From contig NZ_KN676113.1 of NCBI RefSeq assembly GCF_000802185.1, forward strand, positions 372,001 to 436,000: 64,000 nt of DNA, read 5' to 3'. Positions 25,349 through 35,630 of this stretch are shown here, in pieces. The notes beneath the pieces are model-generated. The model searched no databases. It was given only the letters and a program-made list of their open reading frames with translations, and was not told the origin of the DNA. The stretch is from Belnapia sp. F-4-1. Its GTDB lineage: Bacteria > Pseudomonadota > Alphaproteobacteria > Acetobacterales > Acetobacteraceae. The translations under genes and the position numbers were made by a program. Every line of letters starts with the position of its first letter. Position 1 is the stretch's first letter.

Positions 25349-27121
25349 ATGTCAAAGCCCATCGAGGATTATGCGCTCATCGGCGACGGCGAGACCGCGG
25401 CGCTGGTGGCGAAGGACGGGTCGATCGACTGGCTCTGCTGGCCGCGCTTCGACGACGATGCCTGCTTCGCTGCCCTGCTGGGCGACCCCGAGCATGGCCG
25501 CTGGCGCCTCGCCCCAGCCGATGTCGCGGCACGCACCACCCGCCGCTACCACGGCGACACGCTGGTGCTGGAGACGGAATTCGAGACCGAGGCCGGCGCC
25601 GTCCGCCTCACCGACTTCATGCCGGCCGAGCCCGAAGGCGGCACCGCGCTGGTCCGCCTCCTCACCGGCCTCCGCGGCGAGGTCGAAATGGAGTGCGACC
25701 TGCGCCTCCGCTTCGACTATGGCAGCGTCCCCTGCTGGCTGACGCCGCGCGCCGATGGCATGCACGCCGTGGTCGGCCCCGACCAGGTCACGCTCCGCAG
25801 CCCTGCCCCGCTCGAGACGGCGGATGGCACGACCCGTGGCCGCTTCACCCTGGCGGCCGGCGAGACCATTCCCTTTGTCCTGCGCTATGCCCGCTCCTAC
25901 GACCCGGAGCCGGGCCCGATCGACACCGAGGCTGCCCTCGCCCGCACCCTCGCCTACTGGGAGGGCTGGATCGGCCAGTTCCGCAAGCCAACCGAATGGC
26001 CGGACGCGGTGCGCCGCTCCCTCCTGACGCTGAAGGCGCTGAGCCACCCCCGCACCGGCGGCCTCATCGCCGCGCCGACCCTCGGCCTGCCGGAGAAGCC
26101 GGGCGGCGGGATGAACTGGGACTACCGCTATTGCTGGGTGCGCGATTCCACCTTCACCTGCTGCGCCCTGCTCAATGCCGGTTTCCGCGAGGAGGCGCGC
26201 GACTGGCTGCAATGGCTGCTGCGCGCCATCGGCGGCACGCCGGAGAAGATGCGCATCATGTACCGCGTGGATGGCTCCCGCCGGCTGGAGGAATGGCAGG
26301 CGCCCTGGCTGCCCGGCTATGAGGGCTCCGGCCCCGTCCGCATCGGCAATGCCGCGGCCAGCCAGGTCCAGCTCGACGTCTTCGGCGAAATCCTGGACAC
26401 CGTCCACCTCGCCCGCCGCTCCGGCATCGACGGCAGCGAGCACGGCCGCCGCATCGGCCGCACCCTCATCGAGTTCGTCGAGCGCAGCTGGCGCCAGCCC
26501 GACCAGGGCCTCTGGGAAAGCCGCGGCACGCCGCAGCACCACGTCTATTCCAAAGCGATGTGCTGGGTCGCGGTGGACCGCTTCCTCAAGGTCCATGCGG
26601 ATGACGGGCTGGAGCCGGAAGCCCTCACCCGCCTCGCCGCTCTCCGCGACGAGATCCATGCCGAGGTCTGCCACCGCGGCTACGACCCGAAGCTTGGCCA
26701 TTTCGTCCAGCACTATGGCTCGCAGGCACTGGATGCGAGCTTGCTGATGCTGCCGCTCATGGGCTTCCTCCCCGTCGAGGACCCCCGCATCGCCGGCACC
26801 ATCGCCGCCATCGAGCGCGACCTGCTGGATGGCGGAATCGTCCACCGCTATGCCGACCGGGATGGCGGCCAGGAAGGCGCCTTCATCGCCTGCTCCTGCT
26901 GGCTGGCCGACTGCATGGCCATGCAGGGCCGCCACGAGGAAGCCCGTACGCTGTTCCTCCGCGTGCTTGCCCTCAGCAACGATGTCGGCCTGCTCGCCGA
27001 GGAATACCACCTGCCGAGCCGCCGCATGATCGGCAATTTCCCGCAGGCGTTGAGCCATATCGCCCTGGTCAATACCGGCCTCGGCCTGTGCGGCCCGGTC
27101 GTGCACCGCGCCGGCGGCTGA
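25349..27121 (+). CDS. glycoside hydrolase family 15 protein (glucoamylase/trehalase type)
   Basis: A 590-residue protein beginning MSKPIEDYALIGDGETAALV. The N-terminal beta domain (GSIDWLCWPRFDDDACFAAL) is followed by the (alpha/alpha)6 catalytic domain. MNWDYRYCWVRDSTFT (about residue 255) is the GH15 hallmark with the general acid region, and EEYHLPSRRMIGNFPQALSH near residue 560 contains the second catalytic Glu. There is no signal peptide, so it is cytoplasmic. Related bacterial enzymes hydrolyse trehalose or alpha-glucans. A trehalose or glycogen link is plausible, but no such genes are adjacent. Confidence 0.9.
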   Translation: MSKPIEDYALIGDGETAALVAKDGSIDWLCWPRFDDDACFAALLGDPEHGRWRLAPADVAARTTRRYHGDTLVLETEFETEAGAVRLTDFMPAEPEGGTALVRLLTGLRGEVEMECDLRLRFDYGSVPCWLTPRADGMHAVVGPDQVTLRSPAPLETADGTTRGRFTLAAGETIPFVLRYARSYDPEPGPIDTEAALARTLAYWEGWIGQFRKPTEWPDAVRRSLLTLKALSHPRTGGLIAAPTLGLPEKPGGGMNWDYRYCWVRDSTFTCCALLNAGFREEARDWLQWLLRAIGGTPEKMRIMYRVDGSRRLEEWQAPWLPGYEGSGPVRIGNAAASQVQLDVFGEILDTVHLARRSGIDGSEHGRRIGRTLIEFVERSWRQPDQGLWESRGTPQHHVYSKAMCWVAVDRFLKVHADDGLEPEALTRLAALRDEIHAEVCHRGYDPKLGHFVQHYGSQALDASLLMLPLMGFLPVEDPRIAGTIAAIERDLLDGGIVHRYADRDGGQEGAFIACSCWLADCMAMQGRHEEARTLFLRVLALSNDVGLLAEEYHLPSRRMIGNFPQALSHIALVNTGLGLCGPVVHRAGG

Positions 27122-27180
27122 ACGTCATAGGCCTGCAACCTTCCTGGGCTATTCTCCCGCCGACGAATGGAGAAAGGCGG

Positions 27181-28095
27181 ATGCCGGATCGTGAGGAAGC
27201 CATGCGGCCCTGGCTGCAGGCGGAGCTGGAGGACGATTTCGACGAGGAGCTGGAGCAGGAGATCGACGACCGCCGCCTCCCGGAGGAGGTCCGCCACCTG
27301 CTGCAATCCCGCCAGGTTCGCACCATCGACCGCGGCCTCTACTTCCGCGAGCTGCTGCGGCTGCAGGGCGAGCTGGTGAAGCTGCAGGACTGGGTCGCCC
27401 ATCGCGGCCTCAAGGTGGTGGTGCTGTTCGAGGGGCGCGACAGCGCCGGCAAGGGCGGCGCCATCAAGCGCATCACCCAGCGCACCAACCCGCGCATCTG
27501 CCGCGTCGTGGCGCTTCCCGCGCCCTCCGACCGCGAGCGGACGCAGTGGTACTTCCAGCGCTATGTCGCCCATCTGCCCGCCGCGGGCGAGGTCGTGCTG
27601 TTCGACCGTAGCTGGTACAACCGCGCCGGCGTCGAGCGCGTCATGGGCTTCGCCAGCGAGGCGCAGGTCGAGGACTTCTTCCGCGACGTGCCGGAGTTCG
27701 AGCGCATGCTCGTCCGCTCCGGCATCATCCTGGTGAAGTACTGGTTCTCCATCACCGACCAGGAGCAGCAGCTCCGCTTCCTCATGCGCATCCACGACCC
27801 GATCAAGCAGTGGAAGCTCTCGCCGATGGACCTGCAGTCTCGCGTCCGCTGGGAGCAATACACCAAGGCGAAGGAGGCGATGTTCGAACGCACCAGCATC
27901 CCCGAGGCGCCGTGGTACATCGTCGAGGGCAACGACAAGAAGCGCGCGCGGCTGAATTGCATCCAGCATCTCCTCTCGCAGATCCCCTACGAGGAGGTGC
28001 CGCACCAGCCGGTCGCGCTGCCCGAGCGCGTCTTCGACCCGAACTACGAGCGGCGCACCCTGCCGGCGGAGCTCTACGTCCCCGACCGCTACTGA
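27181..28095 (+). CDS. ppk2: polyphosphate kinase 2
   Basis: A 304-residue PPK2-family kinase. The Walker A motif is FEGRDSAGKGGAIKRI, followed by the lid-associated PSDRERTQWYFQRY and the Walker B-like VVLFDRSWYNRAGVERVMGF. WYIVEGNDKKRARLNCI is near the C-terminus. It moves phosphate between polyphosphate and nucleotides, usually making GTP or ATP from the diphosphates. It starts 59 bases after the GH15 gene on the same strand and could be co-transcribed with it. The leader region of about 40 acidic residues is normal for single-domain class I PPK2. Confidence 0.93.
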   Translation: MPDREEAMRPWLQAELEDDFDEELEQEIDDRRLPEEVRHLLQSRQVRTIDRGLYFRELLRLQGELVKLQDWVAHRGLKVVVLFEGRDSAGKGGAIKRITQRTNPRICRVVALPAPSDRERTQWYFQRYVAHLPAAGEVVLFDRSWYNRAGVERVMGFASEAQVEDFFRDVPEFERMLVRSGIILVKYWFSITDQEQQLRFLMRIHDPIKQWKLSPMDLQSRVRWEQYTKAKEAMFERTSIPEAPWYIVEGNDKKRARLNCIQHLLSQIPYEEVPHQPVALPERVFDPNYERRTLPAELYVPDRY

Positions 28096-28097
28096 CC

Positions 28098-28793
28098 TTG
28101 CGGCGCGCCTGGCTCGCCGTCCTCGCCGCGCTGCTGCCGCTTGCCGCCGCCACCCCGGCCGCGGCGCAGCGCGGCGTCGCCGGCCCGATCTACGAGCGCA
28201 ACATCGACGCGCTGATCGAGGGCGCCGAGCCCGGCGCGCTCCGCATGCTGATCGGCGCCTCGCGCAGCCGCTCGGCCCGCACGGCGGGCTGACGCGTGTC
28301 CTCCTCGCGGGCAAGGAGGACACCGACCACCTGCGCGCCCATCGCACCATGATGATGGCGGCGCTGAACTGGGACCAGCAGATCACCGGCACGCTCGGCG
28401 CCTTCGCTCGCCTCGGCTGGAATGAAGGCCGCCCGCAGAACATCATGTTCACCGAGATGCACTGGTCGGTCTTCGGCGGGATCTCGCTGGATGGCTGGCG
28501 CTGGCAACGCCCGGGCGACACGATCGGCCTCGCCGCGAATGTTGGCGGCCTGCAGGGCCCCCAGCGCCGCTTCCTCGCCGCCGGAGGCGTCGGCTTCATC
28601 CTCGGGCGGTGGTCGCCTGAACTACGCCCCCGAGGTGGTGGCCGAGACCTATTACGACGCCGCCCTCGCCCCTGGGCTGAGCGCCGCGCTCGACGTCCAG
28701 CCCATCGTCAATCCCGGCTTCAATGCGGATCGGGGCCAGGTCCCGATCGCCACGCTCCGCCTGCGCGCCGCCTTCCGATGCTCCGGGCGGCGC
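28098..28793 (+). pseudogene. decayed OprB-type carbohydrate porin
   Basis: The first part (TTG at 28098) encodes a signal peptide, RRAWLAVLAALLPLAA to AAAQR, then stops in frame at 28292. The next frame continues with HRTMMMAALNWDQQITG, LGAFARLGWNEGR and GISLDGWRWQRPGDTIGLA. Around 28610 the frame changes again to give GGRLNYAPEVVAETYYDA and PIVNPGFNADRGQVP. These are the C-terminal beta-strand signatures of OprB porins. Two frame changes and a missing central half (family about 400 residues or more) show an inactive remnant. It lies immediately after ppk2. Confidence 0.75.
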
Positions 28794-28858
28794 CACCGCC
28801 GCGGAACAATGCCCCGCCGCCGGCGTTCCCTCAGCCCAGCCTTGCAAGGGGAAAGCCC

Positions 28859-29422
28859 ATGCCCATCGTCGCCGACAGCAGCCAGTGGACCGGCGAATAC
28901 GACCACACCTCCCATGCCGGCCCGGTCGTCTGGGGTGAATTCGAGGATCGCGAGAAGCTCGACAGTGCCACGGCCAAGCTTCAGGCCGAGACGTGGTTCC
29001 GTGAGCTCCAGGCCCGCGCCGCGCCACAGGGCGAGCGCCCCGCCGACAACGACCAGGTCATCACCCCCGACGAGAATCCGAAGGGCGCCGACGCCCGTAA
29101 CCTGCGGCAGAATTTCGTCGGCATCGGCACCGCCTCGACCTCGATGCTGGCGGCCGGAATCGTCATCGCCACCGGTGGCGCCGCCCTACCTGCCGTTGCG
29201 GCCGCCGCCGCCGCCGGCGCCGCGACGCTCGCGGTCGGCGAAACGGCCGGTGCCGCCGCCAGCCCCTCCGACAGCGGCAATCGCCCGGAGGAGGTGACGA
29301 AGTCGGCAGGCCCCTCCCTCGGCATCCAGGCGCAGACCGAGGCGGAGAAGGCGGAGGCGCAGCGCTTCCTCGAAAGCCAGGGCGCCCGCCGCGTCTGGGT
29401 CGAGGACAGCAAGGCCGCCTGA
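28859..29422 (+). CDS. hypothetical protein with alanine/glycine-rich hydrophobic core
   Basis: A 187-residue protein starting MPIVADSSQWTGEYDHTSHA with a good upstream AGGGGAAAG. The N-terminal 90 residues are polar. Residues about 90-130 form a glycine/alanine hydrophobic block (ASTSMLAAGIVIATGGAALP then an alanine run) like the glycine-zipper segments of stress proteins. The C-terminus EAQRFLESQGARRVWVED resembles the end of general stress protein 17M-type proteins. No firm family; a stress-related membrane-associated role is a guess. Confidence 0.6.
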   Translation: MPIVADSSQWTGEYDHTSHAGPVVWGEFEDREKLDSATAKLQAETWFRELQARAAPQGERPADNDQVITPDENPKGADARNLRQNFVGIGTASTSMLAAGIVIATGGAALPAVAAAAAAGAATLAVGETAGAAASPSDSGNRPEEVTKSAGPSLGIQAQTEAEKAEAQRFLESQGARRVWVEDSKAA

Positions 29423-29872
29423 GCCCGCACCGCCCGGGCCGCCACGCTACTCTGCGCCCCATGGGCAATGGGAAGCGGGACACGGCGGCAGGTCCGGCGG
29501 CGCGGGGCTGGGGCTCAGGCCCAGTTTCAACGGACCTGGCCCGACAGCCCGGGGCGCCTCATCGTGTCGACCCTCGGCGGTGCCGGCACGGCAGGGATCC
29601 TGTCCCGCATCATGGCGTGCCATCCGGGCCAGCGGGCGGTGGTGCAGAATGGCGCCACTGCCGCGGCCCGCAGCGCTCAGGACGGCATGACCTTCCTGGC
29701 CGCAAGAGGCGACACCCATCGCCCTGCCGGGCGACCCCGCCTCACGGTGCGGCGAAGGAGGCCGACCTCGCTGCCCCTGGTGGCCCGCCCGAGGGGCTGG
29801 CCACCCATCCCGGTGCAGAACCCCGCCGCCATGCCGAGACCGTCCGCCGCGGCGGGACGCGGCTGGATTGAC
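29423..29872. other. 450-base stretch without a convincing gene
   Basis: Several overlapping frames are open on both strands here, as expected at this GC content. None shows a recognisable domain, and two plus-strand frames starting at 29461 and 29468 compete over the same bases with arginine/proline-rich translations. No terminator, repeat or structured RNA was recognised. Confidence 0.4.
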
Positions 29873-30076
29873 CTATAGCGGCTTGAGGTTCGCCGCCGCG
29901 GCCTTGCCGCGCTCCATCACGACCTCGTAGCTGATCTTCTGATTCTCGTTGAGACCCTGTAGGCCGGCTTTCTGCACGGCGGTGATGTGGACGAAGACAT
30001 CCTTGCCGCCATCCTGCGGCACGATGAAGCCGAACCCTTTGGTTGCGTTGAACCATTTCACGGTGCCGATCGCCAT
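29873..30076 (-). CDS. cold-shock domain protein (CspA family)
   Basis: A 67-residue single cold-shock domain starting [23 protein letters not shown]1 is KGFGFI and RNP2 is VFVHITAV. The protein binds single-stranded RNA/DNA and melts RNA structure. Length matches the family exactly. About 230 bases of untranslated DNA lie upstream before the groEL terminator, room for the long 5' leader usual for csp genes, but no specific cold-shock element was identified. Confidence 0.95.
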   Translation of the reverse strand: MAIGTVKWFNATKGFGFIVPQDGGKDVFVHITAVQKAGLQGLNENQKISYEVVMERGKAAAANLKPL

Positions 30077-30304
30077 TGCGACGCGCCCTCCCTTGCATCG
30101 GGCACGGGCGAGGATCGCCCATGCGAAACCGCCAGGCTTGATCGCTTGAAGGCGGCCGGAGGGCTCCGGGACGGCACGGCAAGGCGGGCCAAGGACTGCT
30201 GGCTCAGCGAGTGGACACGGATCGACCGGTTGAAGTCAACGATCACGCATACGCGTTATCGTGAGGGATTCGGAACAGGAAAGGCTCCGAACCGACACGA
30301 AAAA

Positions 30305-30328
30305 GGGGCGGGCCCTGCGGCCCGCCCC
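30305..30328 (-). terminator. rho-independent terminator after groEL
   Basis: A perfect ten-base stem GGGGCGGGCC/GGCCCGCCCC with loop CTGC, followed on the minus strand by TTTTT (30304-30300). It lies 28 bases past the groEL stop. Confidence 0.85.
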
Positions 30329-30356
30329 CTCTCTCCGATCGGCCTTTCGGGCTCGA

Positions 30357-32012
<1,656 letters not shown>

Positions 32013-32106
32013 TCATTGGTTCGGCGTCCGGCCGCTGCCCGAGCTGAGTGCCCCGGCGCGGTCCCGTCGGCCAGTGTTGACGAGTGTCAGACCCCGGAGC
32101 GGTTGC

Positions 32107-32418
32107 TCAGGCGGCCTTCGCGACGGAAGCGTTCTCGAGGATGCCCATGATGTCGGACTCCTTCATGATGAGGAGCTCCTCGCCATCGAGCTTCACCTCG
32201 GTGCCCGACCACTTGCCGAACAGGATGCGGTCGCCGGCCTTCACGTCGAGCGCGCGGAGCTCGCCCTTGTCGTTCAGCGTGCCGGAGCCGACGGCGATAA
32301 CCTCGCCTTCCTGCGGCTTCTCCTTGGCGGTGTCGGGGATGATGATGCCGCCGCGGGTCTTCTCCTCGGCCGTCACGCGACGGACGAGAACGCGGTCATG
32401 CAGGGGACGGAAGCTCAT
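32107..32418 (-). CDS. groS: co-chaperonin GroES
   Basis: A 103-residue protein beginning [20 protein letters not shown]. The mobile loop that contacts GroEL is in [19 protein letters not shown]. YSGxEVK-type ending appears as [20 protein letters not shown]. It is the first gene of the groESL operon. A GAGAGGACC sequence before the ATG provides the ribosome-binding site. Confidence 0.98.
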   Translation of the reverse strand: MSFRPLHDRVLVRRVTAEEKTRGGIIIPDTAKEKPQEGEVIAVGSGTLNDKGELRALDVKAGDRILFGKWSGTEVKLDGEELLIMKESDIMGILENASVAKAA

Positions 32419-32484
32419 ATGCGGTCCTCTCCTGGCCTATTCTCTTGGAATGGGTCCCCCCGCCGGGAGGCGCCAGCAGGACCG

Positions 32485-32511
32485 CTAGCACTCACCCCAG
32501 AGGAGTGCCAA
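32485..32511 (-). promoter_or_regulatory. CIRCE operator (proximal copy)
   Basis: Plus-strand CTAGCACTC at 32485-32493 and GAGTGCCAA at 32503-32511 flank a nine-base spacer. This matches the CIRCE inverted repeat TTAGCACTC-N9-GAGTGCTAA with minor changes. It lies 67 bases upstream of groES. CIRCE is bound by the repressor HrcA, which links groESL to heat shock. Confidence 0.93.
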
Positions 32512-32549
32512 GCGATCTAGGGCAGGCTCGCGCGGGCGTCAAGGGATTT

Positions 32550-32576
32550 GCAGCACTCTCCGAGTGCGAGTGCCAA
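32550..32576 (-). promoter_or_regulatory. CIRCE-like operator (distal copy)
   Basis: GCAGCACTC at 32550-32558 and GAGTGCCAA at 32568-32576 again flank a nine-base spacer. The GAGTGCCAA arm is identical to the proximal copy; the other arm has a CA change next to the core. Centre-to-centre distance to the proximal copy is 65 bases. It lies between groES and the divergent usg gene and could affect either. Confidence 0.8.
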
Positions 32577-32697
32577 CCCCCTGAAATCCAACAATTTTGT
32601 TGCAACCCACCCGGAAAGACGTGGCAAGCTCGGCGTTGCAGAAATGGAGGAAATCGCCGGCCGCAACGGCTGGCACCGAAGAGAAGGATCGCCTTGC

Positions 32698-32970
32698 GTG
32701 CTGCACAGCCTCGAGCGCTTCGTCCGCATCCCCGACTGGCGGCTGACCACCGCCGAGATCCTCTACCACATGCCGGACCATCCGGGCGTCCTCCAGACCT
32801 TCGTCTGGCAGAAGGTCGACCACGCTCCCGCCTTTCCCGAGCTCTCCCGTTTCCTGGAGTTCTGGCGCCGCGAGATCGAGGGCCCGCTCCACTCCGTCCG
32901 CGTCGCCTCCGCCGCCCTCACCCGCCCAGCCGAGCTGCGCTTCGCCAACGGCCAGTTCGTGCTCCACTGA
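32698..32970 (+). CDS. Usg family protein
   Basis: A 90-residue protein starting at GTG (LHSLERFVRIPDWRLTTAEI) that carries the Usg signature TTAEILYHMPDHPGVLQTFV, FWRREIEGPLHSVRVA and C-terminal ELRFANGQFVLH. The family is common in Alphaproteobacteria and takes its name from a position upstream of phosphoribosylanthranilate isomerase elsewhere; function is unknown. An in-frame ATG at 32644 would add 18 residues with no family similarity, so the GTG is preferred. Here it is divergent from groES, which is unusual compared with its trp-linked setting. Confidence 0.85.
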   Translation: MLHSLERFVRIPDWRLTTAEILYHMPDHPGVLQTFVWQKVDHAPAFPELSRFLEFWRREIEGPLHSVRVASAALTRPAELRFANGQFVLH

Positions 32971-32986
32971 GCGGCTTCCACGGGCG

Positions 32987-33658
32987 CTACTCCTCCAGCG
33001 CCCGCCCCGCCCGGTGCCGCCTGAGCAGGGCGAAGCCGATCGCGACGGAGCCCAGCAACAGCACGGCCGAAAGCCCGAGCTGCCAGGCCCCGTCCACCCG
33101 CACCCCCTTGCCGAGCAGGGCGAAGACAACCGTCTGCGGCAGGTAGCCGATCGCTGAGGCGGCAAGGAAAGGCACCGCCGCGACCCCCGCCATCCCCGCC
33201 AGCAGGTTCAGCGCCAGGTTGTTGCCGAGCGGCAGCAGCCGCAGCGCCAGCGTCGCATCGAAGGGACTCGCCGCCAGGAGGTCGCGCAGCGGCCTGAGCC
33301 GCCGCCCGAACCGCCCGGCCAGCCTTCGCTCCGCCCAGCCCCGCCCGACCAGCCTGGCCCAGGCGAAGGAAACCGCGCAGCCGAGCAGCTGCGCCAGCAG
33401 CGCCAGCCCCGTCCCCACCACCGCCCCGAAGGCATAGCCGCCGAGGAATGCGACGCCCTGGCGAGGGATGCCCACCGCCGTCGCCGCCATCCCGACAAGG
33501 AGGAAGACGCCCTCCCCCCAGAGCCCCCGCCCGCGGATGGTCCGGTCCACCCACTCGGTCCCGAGCAGCCCGCCGAGCGCCCGGAGCAGCAGCCCCGCCG
33601 CCACCAGCCCCGCCGCCAGCACGAGGAGCTTGGCGACCGCCCGCCCCCGCTCGCTCAC
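32987..33658 (-). CDS. TVP38/TMEM64 (VTT/DedA-like) membrane protein
   Basis: A 223-residue integral membrane protein with about five hydrophobic segments. The VTT motif region reads GVAFLGGYAFGAVVGTGLAL followed by FDATLALRLLPLGNNLALN, the conserved arginine-proline-type loop. Family members are linked to lipid scrambling or flotillin-like membrane organisation. The GTG start overlaps the stop of the glycosyltransferase gene by four bases, suggesting the two act together, possibly on a lipid-linked sugar. Confidence 0.85.
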   Translation of the reverse strand: MSERGRAVAKLLVLAAGLVAAGLLLRALGGLLGTEWVDRTIRGRGLWGEGVFLLVGMAATAVGIPRQGVAFLGGYAFGAVVGTGLALLAQLLGCAVSFAWARLVGRGWAERRLAGRFGRRLRPLRDLLAASPFDATLALRLLPLGNNLALNLLAGMAGVAAVPFLAASAIGYLPQTVVFALLGKGVRVDGAWQLGLSAVLLLGSVAIGFALLRRHRAGRALEE

Positions 33659-34446
33659 TCCTCGACCGCCGGTTCGACCACGGGGCGGGAGCCGCGCCGC
33701 TGCAGCCAGGCAACCCCGAACAGGTCGAAGATCGACACCGCCAGCCGGTCCAGCGTGCCGTAGTTGGAGCGCCCGCGCACCCGCGGCCTATGGTTCACTG
33801 GCTCGCTCACCACCCCCCCACCCTGGCGCAGCACAAGCGCCGGCAGGAAGCGGTGCATGTGATCGAAATGCGGCAGGTCGAGGAAGAGCGCGCGGGGGAA
33901 GACTTTCAGCCCGCACCCCGTATCCGGTGTTGCATCGCCGAGCAGCCGGGCGCGGATGCGGTTGGCGATGCGGCTGGACCGGCGCTTCACCCAGCTGTCC
34001 CGCCGCGTCACCCGGTGTCCCGCCACCAGGACCGGCCCCGCCTTGCCCTGCATCTCGGCCTGCGCCCGCGCCAGCAGCCGGGGAATGTCCGCCGGGTCGT
34101 TCTGCCCGTCGCCGTCGAGGGTGGCGATCCAGGCGCCGCGCGCTGCCTTCACCCCGGTGATGACGGCGGCCGACTGCCCGCAACTCGCCCGGTGCCGCAG
34201 GTGCCGCAGCGGCGCAGCGCCCGCCGCTTCGCGCAGCGCCGCCGGCGTCCCATCGGTCGAGCCGTCGTCGACATAGACGATCTCATGCGCCAGCCCGGCC
34301 AGCGCCGCCTCGATCTCGGCGACGAGCGGGGCGATGTTCGGCGCCTCGTTGCGCACCGGGATGACGACGGAGATCAGGGGAGGGTTGGCCGGGGCCGCCG
34401 AGGGGGTATCGGCCGGAGCACCGGCCGCATCGGGGGCGGTCTGCAT
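33655..34446 (-). CDS. glycosyltransferase family 2 (polyprenyl-phosphate sugar transferase-like)
   Basis: A 263-residue GT-A fold protein. SVVIPVRNEAPNIAPLVAEI is the nucleotide-sugar binding start, IVYVDDGSTDGT the second strand and LDGDGQNDPADIPRLL the DxD metal site. It resembles dolichol-phosphate mannosyltransferase-type enzymes without the C-terminal membrane domain; that domain may be replaced by the overlapping TVP38-type partner. The acceptor is probably polyprenyl phosphate. It is divergent from ctaA, 110 bases apart. Confidence 0.87.
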   Translation of the reverse strand: MQTAPDAAGAPADTPSAAPANPPLISVVIPVRNEAPNIAPLVAEIEAALAGLAHEIVYVDDGSTDGTPAALREAAGAAPLRHLRHRASCGQSAAVITGVKAARGAWIATLDGDGQNDPADIPRLLARAQAEMQGKAGPVLVAGHRVTRRDSWVKRRSSRIANRIRARLLGDATPDTGCGLKVFPRALFLDLPHFDHMHRFLPALVLRQGGGVVSEPVNHRPRVRGRSNYGTLDRLAVSIFDLFGVAWLQRRGSRPVVEPAVEE

Positions 34447-34556
34447 CGCACCGCTGCGGTAGCAGCCACGCAGGCAGGCCGCAAGCCGCGCCGATTGTTT
34501 CGCTGAAGTGGCGTTCGATTGGTGTCCTTGCCGCCTTGCGCGCCTATACTGAGGGA

Positions 34557-35630
34557 ATGCCTTTCGATGCCCCCTCCACGCGCCCGGTCCGCAGCCGGGC
34601 AGCCCCCCGCGCCATCGGCCTCTGGCTGCTCGGCGTGGCCGCCATGGTCTGGGTCATGGTCGCCCTCGGCGGCGCCACCCGCCTTACCGGCTCAGGCCTT
34701 TCCATCATGGAATGGGCGCCGCTCTCCGGCACCCTGCCGCCGCTTTCCGATGCCGAATGGCAACGCCTCTACGACCTCTACCGCACCATCCCGCAATACC
34801 AGCTCGTCAACCAGGGCTTCGGGATCGAGGGCTTCAAGCAGATCTTCTGGCTGGAATGGGCCCACCGGCTCTGGGGCCGGCTGATCGGCCTCGCCTATGC
34901 GCTGCCCCTTGCCTGGTTCTGGCTGCGCGGCCGCATCCCGGCGGGTTACAAGGGGCGCCTCCTGCTGCTGCTGGTGCTGGGCGGCCTGCAAGGCGCGGTC
35001 GGCTGGTTCATGGTCGCCTCCGGCTTCGAGGCGGACCGCACCACCGTCTCGCCCTACCGGCTGGTGATGCATCTCGGCCTGGCGCTCGGCCTCTTCGCGG
35101 CGCTGACCTGGACCGGCCTCAGCCTGCTGCGTCCCCGCCCCGCTGAAGCCCCGCCCGCCACCCGCAGCATCCGCCGCCAGGCCAAGGCCGCGGCCTGGCT
35201 GCTGGTGGCGGCGATGCTCGCCGGCGGCTTCGTCGCCGGCAACCGGGCCGGGCTCGCCTACAACACCTTCCCGCTGATGGAGGGGCAGCTGGTGCCGCCG
35301 GGCTACTGGCCGATGGAGTCCGCCTGGGCCAACCTCACCCTCGATGTGGCGACGGTGCAGTTCAACCATCGCCTGCTGGCGAGCCTCGCGGCGCTGGCCG
35401 CGTTGGGCGCCGCCTTCGCCGGCTGGCGCCGCCTGCCGCCCGGCTTCGCCCGCCGCGCCTGCCTCGGCCTCGGCGGGGCGGTGGCCCTGCAATACGTCCT
35501 CGGCATCGCCACCGTGCTGCATGCCGTGCCGGTCTGGCTCGGCACGCTGCATCAGGCCACGGCCGTCCTGGTGCTGACCGCGGCGCTGCTGGCGCTGCAT
35601 GGCCTCCGCGCTCCGGAGAGAGCTTCATGA
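34557..35630 (+). CDS. ctaA: heme A synthase (COX15/CtaA)
   Basis: A 357-residue membrane protein with eight hydrophobic segments in two four-helix halves. ALGGATRLTGSGLSIMEWAP is the N-terminal signature. The heme ligand histidines are in FWLEWAHRLWGR, LVMHLGLALGL, QFNHRLLASL and TLHQATAVLVL. It hydroxylates and oxidises heme O to heme A for cytochrome aa3 oxidase. The start at 34557 follows GAGGGA. Its stop overlaps the start of the giant PAS kinase (ATGA), an unusual neighbour. The SCO1-type protein in this window belongs to the same assembly process. Confidence 0.95.
   Translation: MPFDAPSTRPVRSRAAPRAIGLWLLGVAAMVWVMVALGGATRLTGSGLSIMEWAPLSGTLPPLSDAEWQRLYDLYRTIPQYQLVNQGFGIEGFKQIFWLEWAHRLWGRLIGLAYALPLAWFWLRGRIPAGYKGRLLLLLVLGGLQGAVGWFMVASGFEADRTTVSPYRLVMHLGLALGLFAALTWTGLSLLRPRPAEAPPATRSIRRQAKAAAWLLVAAMLAGGFVAGNRAGLAYNTFPLMEGQLVPPGYWPMESAWANLTLDVATVQFNHRLLASLAALAALGAAFAGWRRLPPGFARRACLGLGGAVALQYVLGIATVLHAVPVWLGTLHQATAVLVLTAALLALHGLRAPERAS

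Noticed and set aside
29461-29878. Two overlapping 136-codon frames upstream of the cold-shock gene
   Set aside because: They compete for the same bases, are rich in Arg/Pro and match no family; left as non-coding.
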